Assembly (NCBI GenBank): GCA_028281425.1
Contig: JANQJX010000103.1
Coordinates: forward strand, 1-11,633
Source: Simkania sp.
GTDB lineage: Bacteria > Chlamydiota > Chlamydiia > Chlamydiales > Simkaniaceae
Length of the DNA: 11,633 nucleotides
Reading direction: 5' to 3'
Below the pieces are notes generated by a model, which saw only the letters and a program-made list of their open reading frames with translations, did not search any database and was not told where the DNA came from. A program made the position numbers and the translations under genes. Below are positions 1-7,135 of the stretch, piece by piece (position 1 is the first letter of the stretch; each line of letters opens with the position of its first letter).

Positions 1-1
1 C

Positions 2-1597
2 CCTCTCAAAAAGCTTGGTCGGACTTTGGAAAAGGTCAATCGAGACCATGGGGATTTCAAAAAGCTCTGCGATTTAGTCCGTGGCACTATCCATGCCCAA
101 ACACCTTCTCAATTACATACTCTCTTGGCTGCCTTTTCTAAGTATTATGAAATCGTCTATACAAAGAATCGTTTTTGCCATCCAACAAAGGCTGGATATC
201 GAGATTTTCTTGTCATTTTTTATGATCCTGAAATAGATTTTTATGGAGAAATGCAGTTTAATTTCTCTCAAATACTCGAAGCTAAGGATCAAGCCCATGT
301 TTGGTATGAGGAGTTGCGTTCCATAGAAGAAAAAGCTGGCATCCAACAAAGGGATTTAACAAAGCAAGAGCAACAACGTATCAAAATCTTGAAAGAAAGT
401 TCCAAACAGCTTTATGAAAAAGCATTTAATTCTGTTTGGGAAGTAGAGCTTATTTCTAATAATGTTTTGTTTGGATCGCAAAAGATTCATCCGGGAAACC
501 CTACACATTTAGTGAATGCTATCTTATCTTGTATTTCGATGGATACAAGCTCTTTTTTTGCAAAAGTTTTGAAAGCCCTGAATCTTTTAAGTGATATGGA
601 AGTCAATAAAGCACTCAATCGGTTGCATCCTGCCTTTTTAGGAGGGTTGGAATGGATTCATCTAACTCAAATGAGCTTTGTTTCCGATTTGATTGCCTCT
701 AAACTCTCCTCTCTTTCTTGCTTTCTAAGAGAGCGCTTTTCGATTCATAGACCCGGTATGAAAAACAGCCTTTGGATAGAGCCTCTTGGTATTTTTACAA
801 AGCAAAAAAGTTTGGGGCAGTTGCGTGGCTTTCAAAGTGAGGCTGTAGGAGTGACTCTTGGTTATGACCGTTTCTTCCGAAATGTTTATGTTGGCACAAC
901 TTTTGGCTATCAATCGACCGATCTTTGCTGGTTTTCTAAAGGAGGAAAAGGATCGATTCATACTCCCTTTGGAGGGCTCTATGGAAGGTTCCAATCCCCG
1001 TTCTTTTCATTAGATCTTTCTGCAATTACAGGGGGAAACTTTTACCGTTTGAAAAGAAATATCTTTTTCAATGCAGGCCTTCCAAACAGTAATATCGATG
1101 TGATAGCAAAAAGCCATCCGATAGCCCTTTTTTTGAATTCTTATCTTAAACTTACAGGCAATATCATGAGACATTGGGTCCAATGTTTTGCAAGTCTTGA
1201 TCATGCTTATCTCAATTTACGCTCTTTTAAAGAAAAAGGTGCAAGCGACTTAAATCTTCATATTTACAAAAAGATTTCCAATATGATGAAAACCAAACTT
1301 GGAGTCACTTTATCTGGAAATTTTGACTTTATCACCTCGTGTTTGACTCCCTATTTCTCTTTAGGTTGGGTGAGTAAAATTCCTTTAAGTCATAGCAACT
1401 ACCGTTTCCGCTTTGAGTGTGGCTCAGATGTTTTTATTGTGAACACCACAACACATCATGTCAATCAAGTGGCTTTTGAAGCAGGAATGAAGATCTTGTC
1501 CTCCAAAGGAATTTCCCTTCTTGCCAGTGGAAGTGCTGAAATTGGTGGTAGAATGAAGAACTACCTTGCTTCGATGTTGGTTGACTGGATTTTTTAA
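2..1597 (+). CDS. RelA/SpoT-like domain fused to autotransporter beta-barrel (5' partial)
   Basis: The reading frame is open from base 2, so the gene starts upstream of the window; a TTG at 26 is only an internal codon. 531 codons are visible. Residues about 1-143 resemble the RelA/SpoT-like nucleotidyltransferase fold of toxin- and phage-associated members: CDLVRGTI (Asp24, Arg27), a GYRD motif (65-68), EMQ with Glu83 where RelA has its catalytic Glu (EIQIR), then ILEAKDQAH, YEELRSIEE and a Gln/Lys-rich helix ending LYEKAF. Residues about 165-240 (ALNRLHPAFLGGLEWI) look like the helical linker that precedes autotransporter barrels. Residues about 255-531 form the barrel: alternating aromatic/polar strands, GVTLGYDRF, YVGTTFGY, and a C-terminal Phe (DWIF) typical of Bam-inserted outer-membrane proteins. 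By family rules the barrel sits in the outer membrane and the upstream part is passenger. No signal peptide can be judged because the start is missing. Whether the nucleotidyltransferase part is active, and where it acts, is unknown. The barrel is a confident call; the RelA/SpoT-like part is moderately confident. Confidence 0.8.
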   Translation, partial: PLKKLGRTLEKVNRDHGDFKKLCDLVRGTIHAQTPSQLHTLLAAFSKYYEIVYTKNRFCHPTKAGYRDFLVIFYDPEIDFYGEMQFNFSQILEAKDQAHVWYEELRSIEEKAGIQQRDLTKQEQQRIKILKESSKQLYEKAFNSVWEVELISNNVLFGSQKIHPGNPTHLVNAILSCISMDTSSFFAKVLKALNLLSDMEVNKALNRLHPAFLGGLEWIHLTQMSFVSDLIASKLSSLSCFLRERFSIHRPGMKNSLWIEPLGIFTKQKSLGQLRGFQSEAVGVTLGYDRFFRNVYVGTTFGYQSTDLCWFSKGGKGSIHTPFGGLYGRFQSPFFSLDLSAITGGNFYRLKRNIFFNAGLPNSNIDVIAKSHPIALFLNSYLKLTGNIMRHWVQCFASLDHAYLNLRSFKEKGASDLNLHIYKKISNMMKTKLGVTLSGNFDFITSCLTPYFSLGWVSKIPLSHSNYRFRFECGSDVFIVNTTTHHVNQVAFEAGMKILSSKGISLLASGSAEIGGRMKNYLASMLVDWIF

Positions 1598-1612
1598 GTG
1601 ATACCTCGAATT

Positions 1613-1639
1613 GCACCCTATTTTTCCCTTTAGGGTTGC
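1613..1639. terminator. Hairpin between convergent genes, possible weak terminator
   Basis: GCACCCTA (1613-1620) can pair with TAGGGTTGC (1631-1639) with one bulged base and a 10-base loop. It lies 15 bases after the stop of the autotransporter gene. The first T-run on the + strand (1654-1659) is about 15 bases further on, so this is not a textbook intrinsic terminator. It could also serve ftsY, which ends at 1723 on the other strand. Confidence 0.3.
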
Positions 1640-1722
1640 TTCAATAGGCGAGATTTTTTGAGTCGAATCAAAGGGCAGTTCATTTGTCCTCAGTTCTTCC
1701 CGAATAGATAGAGAAATAGAGG

Positions 1723-2643
1723 CTAGAAAAGGGCATCGATATAACTCTTAGGATCAAAAGGAATAAAGTCGCTTTCTTTTTCACCAATTCCAATATAGCG
1801 GATGGGGATTCCCATTTGATGGAAAATAGAAAGAATCATGCCTCCCTTTGCTGATCCGTCCAATTTGGTTAAAATCACTCCTGTTAAGGGGGTAAATTGA
1901 TTGAAAACTTTAGCTTGATCGATTGCATTTTGGCCGGTTGTTGCATCTAAAACAAGATAGATTTCATCGGGTCCTTCTGGAAGAAGCTTTTTTGTCACAC
2001 GCAAAATTTTTCCAAGTTCATCCATCAGGTGAGTTTTTGACTGTAATCTGCCTGCAGTATCTGCAATGATAAGATCCATTCCTCTATTGAGTGCTGCCTG
2101 TAGACCATCAAAAATGACAGCAGATGGATCCCCTTTTTCTTTTCCTTTGATACAATCAATATTGAGTTGTTTTGACCATAGATCAAGCTGGTGAGTTGCT
2201 CCTGCTCGAAAGGTGTCCCCTGCAGCAAGTAAGACTTTTTTTCCCTCTTTTTTAAAAAGATAAGCAAGTTTTGCACAAGAAGTTGTTTTCCCACTTCCAT
2301 TGACACCGACAATTAAAATCATTTGAGGTTTTTTTTCGTTTTTCTTTTGAATCGGAGGCATTTTAGCTAAAATTTGATGAAGATAGGCTTTAAGAGCCTC
2401 AATAAGTTCTTCGGTTGAGCTCTTTGGGTATTTTCGGGTGAAACTTTGGAGATGTTTTACACAATCTTCGGCAAGGAGAGTGCCAAGATCGGATTCATAT
2501 AAAATTTGTTCGAGTTCTTCTTGTCTTTGTTCATCAAAAGGGTGGCTTAAAACTTTTCGAACTTTATCTCCTAAGATTGAGCGGGTTTTTGAAAAAGTAG
2601 CTCTGATTTTACTTAGCCCAGATTTGAGTAGATTGAAAACCAT
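1723..2643 (-). CDS. ftsY: Signal recognition particle receptor FtsY
   Basis: FtsY is the SRP receptor GTPase. It docks the SRP-ribosome-nascent chain complex at the inner membrane and pairs with Ffh. The 306-residue product has an N domain (about 1-95, helical and charged) and a G domain with the SRP-GTPase motifs: P-loop GVNGSGKTT (about 113-121), DTFRAGA, DTAGR and TKLDGSAKGG. It lacks the long acidic A domain of E. coli FtsY; a short Lys/Arg-rich N-terminus, as in other compact FtsY proteins, probably handles membrane contact. A longer frame begins with GTG at 2685. I prefer ATG at 2643 because AAAGG lies 7 bases upstream and because an extended -10 promoter box falls inside the longer version. 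It is divergent from sucC and convergent with the autotransporter gene. Confidence 0.95.
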   Translation of the reverse strand: MVFNLLKSGLSKIRATFSKTRSILGDKVRKVLSHPFDEQRQEELEQILYESDLGTLLAEDCVKHLQSFTRKYPKSSTEELIEALKAYLHQILAKMPPIQKKNEKKPQMILIVGVNGSGKTTSCAKLAYLFKKEGKKVLLAAGDTFRAGATHQLDLWSKQLNIDCIKGKEKGDPSAVIFDGLQAALNRGMDLIIADTAGRLQSKTHLMDELGKILRVTKKLLPEGPDEIYLVLDATTGQNAIDQAKVFNQFTPLTGVILTKLDGSAKGGMILSIFHQMGIPIRYIGIGEKESDFIPFDPKSYIDALF

Positions 2644-2675
2644 CTTTTTGCCTTTTTTTATTGATCGATAATAGG

Positions 2676-2684
2676 ATTGTATCA
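2676..2684 (-). promoter_or_regulatory. Candidate extended -10 promoter for ftsY
   Basis: On the minus strand the bases read TGATACAAT, a TGn extended -10 with a 5/6 match to TATAAT. No good -35 is present at 17 bases (ATGCTT), which extended -10 promoters tolerate. Transcription would start near 2668, giving a leader of about 25 bases before the ATG at 2643 and excluding the GTG at 2685. This is inferred from sequence only. Confidence 0.4.
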
Positions 2685-2773
2685 CATATACAGATTAGAA
2701 GCATAAAAAAGCAAAAAAAAGAGTTTATCTTTTTCTTTTTAATTTAAGAATTATGGAAAATATCAATTAAGAA

Positions 2774-3940
2774 ATGAATACACATGAGTATCAGACAAAA
2801 GAAATTTTAAAAAAATATCAAATACCTATCCCACGTTTTGGCACGGCTTCAACACTTGAAGAAGCTAAAGAAGTAGTTCAATATTTAGGGTTGGATCAGG
2901 CAGTTGTAAAAATTCAAGTGCATGCAGGGGGACGAGGAAAGGCGGGGGGTGTAAAATTTGCTAAATCCAAAGAGGAAATTCTAGCGGTTTGTAAAGAGCT
3001 GATTAGAATGAAAATGGTCAATCACCAAACGGGCCCCAAAGGAATTATCGCTTATAAGGTGCTTATTAGCGATCCTGTTGAGATTGAAAAAGAGTTCTAT
3101 TTAGGGGCTATTGTTGACCGAGAACATGCAAGGCCGATCTTAATTGTTTCTCCTGAAGGGGGAGCGGAAATTGAAGAGGTTGCTGAAAAAACCCCTGAAA
3201 GAGTCCTTAAACTTCCCATTCAATTAGATGGTTCTTTACGTCCTTATCATTTAATAAGACTTGTCAAGTTTATGGGATGGAAAGACCAAAAAGCAACAGA
3301 AGGGATACAAATTGCTAAAAGTGTCGCCAAAGCCTTTATTGAAACAGATGCTTCTCTTCTTGAAATCAATCCTCTTGTAGAGACCAAAGAGGGAAAAATG
3401 ATGGCAATTGATGCTAAACTCAGTGTTGATGATAACGCCTTATTTCGTCAAAAAAGAATTGCAAGTTTTTATGATCCGACACAAATATTTAAAAACGAGG
3501 TTTTGGCAAAAGAGTATGATTTAGCTTATATCTCTTTGGAGGGAAATATTGGATGTATGGTCAATGGAGCTGGGCTTGCAATGTCAACAATGGATATTAT
3601 TGATCAATTTGGTGGGAAGCCTTCAAACTTCTTAGATGTGGGAGGAGGAGCCGATAAAGAAAAAGTGGCAGCTGGATTTAAGATTATTTTGTCTGATCCC
3701 GATGTTAAGGCAATTTTAGTGAATATTTTTGGGGGAATCATGAATTGTGTGACGATTGCAGAAGGGGTCATTGCAGCAGTCTTAGAACTTGGAATGAAGG
3801 TCCCTCTTATTGTAAGACTTGAAGGAACAAATGTTGAAGCAGGCAGAAGAAAACTTAAAGAGTCGGGACTTAAAATCATTTCAGCAGAAAGCATGGCTGA
3901 TGCTGCTGAAAAAGCAGTTCAATCAATAAAACGAGGTTAG
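2774..3940 (+). CDS. sucC: Succinyl-CoA synthetase (ADP-forming) subunit beta
   Basis: SucC is the nucleotide-binding subunit of succinyl-CoA synthetase. With SucD it converts succinyl-CoA, Pi and ADP (or GDP) to succinate, CoA and ATP (or GTP) in the TCA cycle, in the cytosol. It is 388 residues, the same length as the E. coli protein. The N-terminus MNTHEYQTKEILKKY is typical, followed by the ATP-grasp region (KIQVHAGGRGKAGGVK, LEINPLV, DAKLSVDDNALFRQ) and the C-terminal CoA-ligase-type domain (VNGAGLAMSTMDII, GGKPSNFLDVGGGA, NIFGGIMNC). The ATG at 2774 fits the family N-terminus, although the Shine-Dalgarno (TTAAGAA) is weak. It heads the run sucC-sucD-M50 protease, with sucD 5 bases downstream. 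No convincing -10/-35 pair was found in the 88-base gap to the ftsY GTG. Confidence 0.97.
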   Translation: MNTHEYQTKEILKKYQIPIPRFGTASTLEEAKEVVQYLGLDQAVVKIQVHAGGRGKAGGVKFAKSKEEILAVCKELIRMKMVNHQTGPKGIIAYKVLISDPVEIEKEFYLGAIVDREHARPILIVSPEGGAEIEEVAEKTPERVLKLPIQLDGSLRPYHLIRLVKFMGWKDQKATEGIQIAKSVAKAFIETDASLLEINPLVETKEGKMMAIDAKLSVDDNALFRQKRIASFYDPTQIFKNEVLAKEYDLAYISLEGNIGCMVNGAGLAMSTMDIIDQFGGKPSNFLDVGGGADKEKVAAGFKIILSDPDVKAILVNIFGGIMNCVTIAEGVIAAVLELGMKVPLIVRLEGTNVEAGRRKLKESGLKIISAESMADAAEKAVQSIKRG

Positions 3941-3945
3941 GTAAA

Positions 3946-4821
3946 GTGACATTCCTTGTTCGTCAAAAGACAACCATTATTACACAGGGGATTACAGGAA
4001 AATCGGGTCAATTTCATACCGAACAGTGTATGGTTTACGGATCGAAATTTGTGGGGGGAGTCACTCCTGGAAAGGGAGGAAAAAAAATTTTTAATCTTCC
4101 CATTTTTGATACGGTATATGAAGCAAAAAAGGCATTAAATCCCGATGCTACAATGATTTTTGTTCCTCCCCCTTTTGCAGCCTCTTCTATTCTTGAAGCA
4201 GAAGAGGCAGGGATTTCTCTTATTATCTGTATCACAGAAGGAATCCCTATTCGCGATATGCTTGAAGTGTCGCGTGTCATGAGACACTCAAAAACCTCAT
4301 CTCTTGTTGGGCCTAATTGTCCAGGTGTTATTACACCTGATGAATGTAAAATTGGAATTATGCCTGGTTACATCCACAAAAAGGGAGAGATTGGAATTGT
4401 CTCCCGTTCTGGTACACTGACCTATGAAGCGGTTTGGCAAACAACGCAAATAGGTCTCGGTCAATCGAGTTGTATTGGAATTGGAGGAGATCCTCTCAAC
4501 GGAACAAATTTTATTGATGTCCTTGAAGCATTTGAAAAAGATGAAAGGACTAAAGGTATTTTTTTAATCGGTGAAATCGGAGGGAATGCTGAAGAAGAAG
4601 CAGCTTCTTGGATAGAGAAAAATTGCACAAAACCTGTTGGAGCTTTCATTGCAGGAACAACGGCACCTCCAGGGCGTCGGATGGGACATGCCGGAGCAAT
4701 TGTTTCGGGGGGAAAAGGCACAGCAACTGAAAAAATTAAGGCGTTAAAACAGGCGCGTGTTTTTGTTGCTTCATCTCCTGCTGACATGGGGAAAACAATG
4801 GCCCAAGCAATGAAAAGGTAA
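3946..4821 (+). CDS. sucD: Succinyl-CoA synthetase subunit alpha
   Basis: SucD is the CoA-binding and phosphohistidine-carrying subunit of succinyl-CoA synthetase. The 291-residue product matches the usual length of about 290. Visible motifs are QGITGKSGQFHTEQ (CoA-binding Rossmann part), GGVTPGKGG, ITEGIPIRDM, VGPNCPGVITP, and GHAGAIVSGGKGTA, which carries the active-site His (His248) that is phosphorylated during catalysis. The start is GTG at 3946, with GAGG (3933-3936) 9 bases upstream inside the end of sucC. The 5-base gap implies co-transcription and probably coupled translation with sucC, suiting a 1:1 complex. Nothing in the sequence suggests loss of function. Confidence 0.97.
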   Translation: MTFLVRQKTTIITQGITGKSGQFHTEQCMVYGSKFVGGVTPGKGGKKIFNLPIFDTVYEAKKALNPDATMIFVPPPFAASSILEAEEAGISLIICITEGIPIRDMLEVSRVMRHSKTSSLVGPNCPGVITPDECKIGIMPGYIHKKGEIGIVSRSGTLTYEAVWQTTQIGLGQSSCIGIGGDPLNGTNFIDVLEAFEKDERTKGIFLIGEIGGNAEEEAASWIEKNCTKPVGAFIAGTTAPPGRRMGHAGAIVSGGKGTATEKIKALKQARVFVASSPADMGKTMAQAMKR

Positions 4822-4828
4822 ATTTTGG

Positions 4829-5980
4829 ATGATACGCATTCCTGGAAAAATTCCCATTGCTATCTCTCCTTTTTTTTGGATGACTGCTGCTTTTATCGGG
4901 TATTTTAATAGTATTGGAACAAAAAGTGCTTTGCTACTTACCCTGATTTGGGTGTTTGTGATTTTTGTTTCTATTTTATTTCATGAATTTGGCCATGCAT
5001 TGGCTGCCCGTTATTTTGGTCAAAAGGTGCGCATTGAACTTGTGGCTTTTGGGGGACTGACTTATCAAGAAGGAAAACGTTTACGTGGATGGAGAGAATT
5101 TCTTGTGATCCTCAACGGTCCTTTGTTTGGGTTTTTTCTTTTTCTCTTCACGATGTTTTTTCTCAAAATAGGCATGTTTGAAAATTCTATTTTAGTTGCG
5201 GCTCTTACTATTTTTATTTGGGTGAATCTCTTTTGGACAATTGTCAATTTAGTCCCTGTGATGCCCCTTGATGGAGGACAGCTTTTACGTGTTGTCTTAG
5301 AATCTATTTTTGGAAATCGAGGGATCAAGTATGCTTTTTTTTTCTCTTTTGCCATATCGGTTGGTTGTCTTGTATTTTTCTTTTTAATGGGATATTTCGT
5401 GATAGGAGTCATTTTTTTTCTCTTTGCATTTCAAAATTTTACGAGTTATCGTAGCTTAAAGGGAATGACAAAAAGTGATCAAAATGAAGATCTTACCTCT
5501 GAGCTTAAAGAAATCGAAGAGCTTCTTCTGCAAGACTTAAATGAGGAAGCTTCTTATCGTTTAGAAAAGTTATGTTTAAAAGCAAAAAGTGGTCTTGTGT
5601 TTAATTTAGGAACTCAGTACCTCGCTTCCCTTCGCTCTAAAGAGGGAAAATTCAAAGAGGTTTATACTCTTTTGTTACCTATTAAAAAGCATTTATCGGT
5701 TGAATCCATGCTCTATCTCCACAGGGCTTCTTATGAGGTCAAAGATTATCCTCTTGTAGTGGAGCTTGCAGGAGAGTGTTTTCGCCATTTTCCTTCTAAA
5801 AAGGTGGCTCTTGATAGTGCTGAAGCTGCTGCTGCTTTAAATCAAGTCGAAGCAACAATTGGGTGGCTTAGAGCGGCTTATAAATATGGAGAGACTAATC
5901 TCAAGGCCATTACAGGTAAGGAGCCCTTTATCTCTCTTAAAAAAGAGATGCTTTTTCAAAAATTTTTAGAAGAACTCTAA
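4829..5980 (+). CDS. M50-family site-2-type membrane metalloprotease with TPR-like tail
   Basis: This is a 383-residue intramembrane zinc metalloprotease of the M50/site-2 protease type (closest in layout to the SpoIVFB-like group, without PDZ or CBS domains that I can see). The zinc-binding HEFGH is at residues 52-56 in a membrane segment. The second motif, NLVPVMPLDGGQLLR (140-154), supplies the third ligand, Asp148. About five to six hydrophobic segments lie in residues 15-207. Residues about 215-383 are soluble and helical (TSELKEIEELLLQDLNEEA, LYLHRASYEVKDYPLVVELA, AAAALNQVEATIGWLRAAY), resembling degenerate TPR repeats. The ATG at 4829 lies 7 bases after the sucD stop, with AAAAGG (4813-4818) upstream, so it is probably co-transcribed with sucCD. 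The substrate is unknown; such proteases usually cleave membrane-bound regulators. The link to SucCD may be positional only. Confidence 0.9.
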   Translation: MIRIPGKIPIAISPFFWMTAAFIGYFNSIGTKSALLLTLIWVFVIFVSILFHEFGHALAARYFGQKVRIELVAFGGLTYQEGKRLRGWREFLVILNGPLFGFFLFLFTMFFLKIGMFENSILVAALTIFIWVNLFWTIVNLVPVMPLDGGQLLRVVLESIFGNRGIKYAFFFSFAISVGCLVFFFLMGYFVIGVIFFLFAFQNFTSYRSLKGMTKSDQNEDLTSELKEIEELLLQDLNEEASYRLEKLCLKAKSGLVFNLGTQYLASLRSKEGKFKEVYTLLLPIKKHLSVESMLYLHRASYEVKDYPLVVELAGECFRHFPSKKVALDSAEAAAALNQVEATIGWLRAAYKYGETNLKAITGKEPFISLKKEMLFQKFLEEL

Positions 5981-5986
5981 TCCCTA

Positions 5987-6051
5987 TTTCGCATGCCACC
6001 TCTAAAAAAACTCCAACCTGCATCTCTTTTCGAAAGAAGTGGCACACGAAA
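5987..6051 (-). repeat. Intergenic palindromic repeat, copy A, between convergent genes
   Basis: The left arm TTTCGCATGCCACCTCT (5987-6003) pairs with the right arm AGAAGTGGCACACGAAA (6035-6051) around a 31-base loop. On the minus-strand RNA all 17 positions can pair, three of them as G-U. On the plus strand those three become C-A mismatches. A second short inverted repeat, AACCTGC (6015-6021) with GCAGGTT (6053-6059), and a TTTCGAAA palindrome (6028-6035) lie inside or overlap. It fills the 77-base gap between the stops of the M50 protease and holC. There is no T-run on either side, so it is not a classic intrinsic terminator, but it may mark the 3' ends of both transcripts. Related copies occur at 10757 and 11318. 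Confidence 0.65.
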
Positions 6052-6057
6052 CGCAGG

Positions 6058-6492
6058 TTAAAAGGAGACAATGGCATACTCTTTAACTTTATAAAAGTGG
6101 TAATGGCGTTGGGCAATTTGATTTTTTAGGCTCGAAGAAAGATCTTCAAAGGTATAAATTTGATGAAAAGAAGTCTCAAGGATCGGATCCTTTTTTAAAT
6201 TAAAGACGGTTTGAGATTGATTGGGATTATGATCTGATAGAGTCAAAATGATCAGTTCTTTAGAAGGAGCATTTGAAATAAAGTGGGGCAGAAAACTTTC
6301 CTTAGGGAAGCGCCAGAGAAGTTCATCGAGATATTTGATCCCTTCTTCACTTTCTAACTTAAAAAGAAGGGGCATTTTTTTTTCGAAATATTCTTGGGCG
6401 ATTTGCACAAGCTTTTTTTGCTTTTCTAAAGCAGACCTCACTTGAAAGAAAGTCACTTTTTTTGTAGGAGCGCTACTCTTGATCTTGGTCAT
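6058..6492 (-). CDS. holC: DNA polymerase III subunit chi (HolC)
   Basis: HolC (chi) links the clamp loader of DNA polymerase III to single-strand binding protein through psi/SSB contacts. The product is about 144 residues, near the usual 140-150. Family features are KVTFFQV at the N-terminus, a helix with LVQIAQEYFEKKMPLLF, the hallmark LDELLWRFPKESFLPH, strand ELIILTLSD, and a C-terminal ARxxYxxYK-like pattern (AQRHYHFYKVKEY). The frame is open to 6630, but upstream residues overlap the preceding DUF502 gene and do not look like HolC. I chose ATG 6492 (MTKIKSSAPTKK); ATG 6501 is an alternative. Either overlaps the previous gene by 20 or 29 bases. No strong Shine-Dalgarno is visible, which suggests translational coupling. 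It is the last gene of the minus-strand run. The chi family is divergent, so moderate caution applies. Confidence 0.82.
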   Translation of the reverse strand: MTKIKSSAPTKKVTFFQVRSALEKQKKLVQIAQEYFEKKMPLLFKLESEEGIKYLDELLWRFPKESFLPHFISNAPSKELIILTLSDHNPNQSQTVFNLKKDPILETSFHQIYTFEDLSSSLKNQIAQRHYHFYKVKEYAIVSF

Positions 6493-7135
6493 TTTGTGCA
6501 TCGGGTTGAAAGATTCCACAAGAGAGAAGAAATTTAAATAGATCTTCTGTTTTGATGTCAACCGTTTTGATTTCATCATCAGCATATAAAAGAAGAAATC
6601 CAGAAATAGGATGGGGAGCTGTTGGAACAAAAACCGATTGAAGGTTCTTTTTTTTCAGCTCTTTTTTTTTATTTTTAATCATTTGAGTAGGAACATTTCC
6701 TGAAACCAATCCAAGAGCTGTTGTTTTTTGATGAGGGAAGGGAACAATGACAGTTCTTTTAAAGAGACGTTTTCTATGTTTTTCAGAAAAAATATTTTTA
6801 GTGATGTCACGTGAAATTTGGTAAATTGACTTGACAATGGGAATTTTAATGAAGAGCTGGTTTGTCCATTTTACAATCCAAGAAAAAAAAAGGCGGCGTC
6901 CTAAAATTCCAATGAGGAAAATGAGAGCGACAAAAAAAATGAGAATCAAAATGCGACTTACGATCAAAAATGTGAGGTGATGCTTTCCCACAACCTCCCC
7001 TCCATAATAAGAAAGAACATCTTCAGCAAAGCCCATAAAAGGGGCGGTAAGCACGTCGATAAAAAAAATGACAATAATGAAAGTCAGTGCTATCGGTAAA
7101 AGAATCGCAAGTCCTGCAAAGAATGTTTTTTTCAT
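6473..7135 (-). CDS. DUF502 family membrane protein (second paralog)
   Basis: This 220-residue inner-membrane protein has two N-terminal hydrophobic segments (about 5-30 and 57-82) followed by a soluble beta-rich part with the DUF502 hallmarks: IPIVKSIYQ, TVIVPFPHQKTTALGLVSG, VFVPTAPHPISGFLLL, and a C-terminal SCG. The molecular function of this family is not established. It differs from its upstream neighbour by a Lys-rich insert (KNKKKELKKKN). Its ATG at 7135 overlaps the upstream stop in an ATGA arrangement, so the two paralogs are probably translated together and could form a hetero-oligomer (inference). It overlaps the start of holC downstream. Confidence 0.88.
   Translation of the reverse strand: MKKTFFAGLAILLPIALTFIIVIFFIDVLTAPFMGFAEDVLSYYGGEVVGKHHLTFLIVSRILILIFFVALIFLIGILGRRLFFSWIVKWTNQLFIKIPIVKSIYQISRDITKNIFSEKHRKRLFKRTVIVPFPHQKTTALGLVSGNVPTQMIKNKKKELKKKNLQSVFVPTAPHPISGFLLLYADDEIKTVDIKTEDLFKFLLSCGIFQPDAQNDQDQE

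Noticed and set aside
26..28. TTG at 26 as the true start of the autotransporter gene
   Set aside because: The frame is open to the left edge (PLKKLGRT precedes it) and the RelA/SpoT-like domain should extend further upstream.
1654..1664. TTTTTTGAGTC shared with 11453-11463
   Set aside because: Only 11 bases, mostly T-run, with no similarity in the flanks; likely chance.
4461..4787. Minus-strand frame of 108 codons inside sucD
   Set aside because: It is antisense to a strongly conserved gene and its Pro/Ala/Ser-rich product mirrors SucD codons; no independent start signals.
6493..6630. N-terminal extension of holC
   Set aside because: The extra residues (FQQLPILFLDFFFYML and on) overlap the DUF502 coding sequence in another frame and do not fit the chi family N-terminus.
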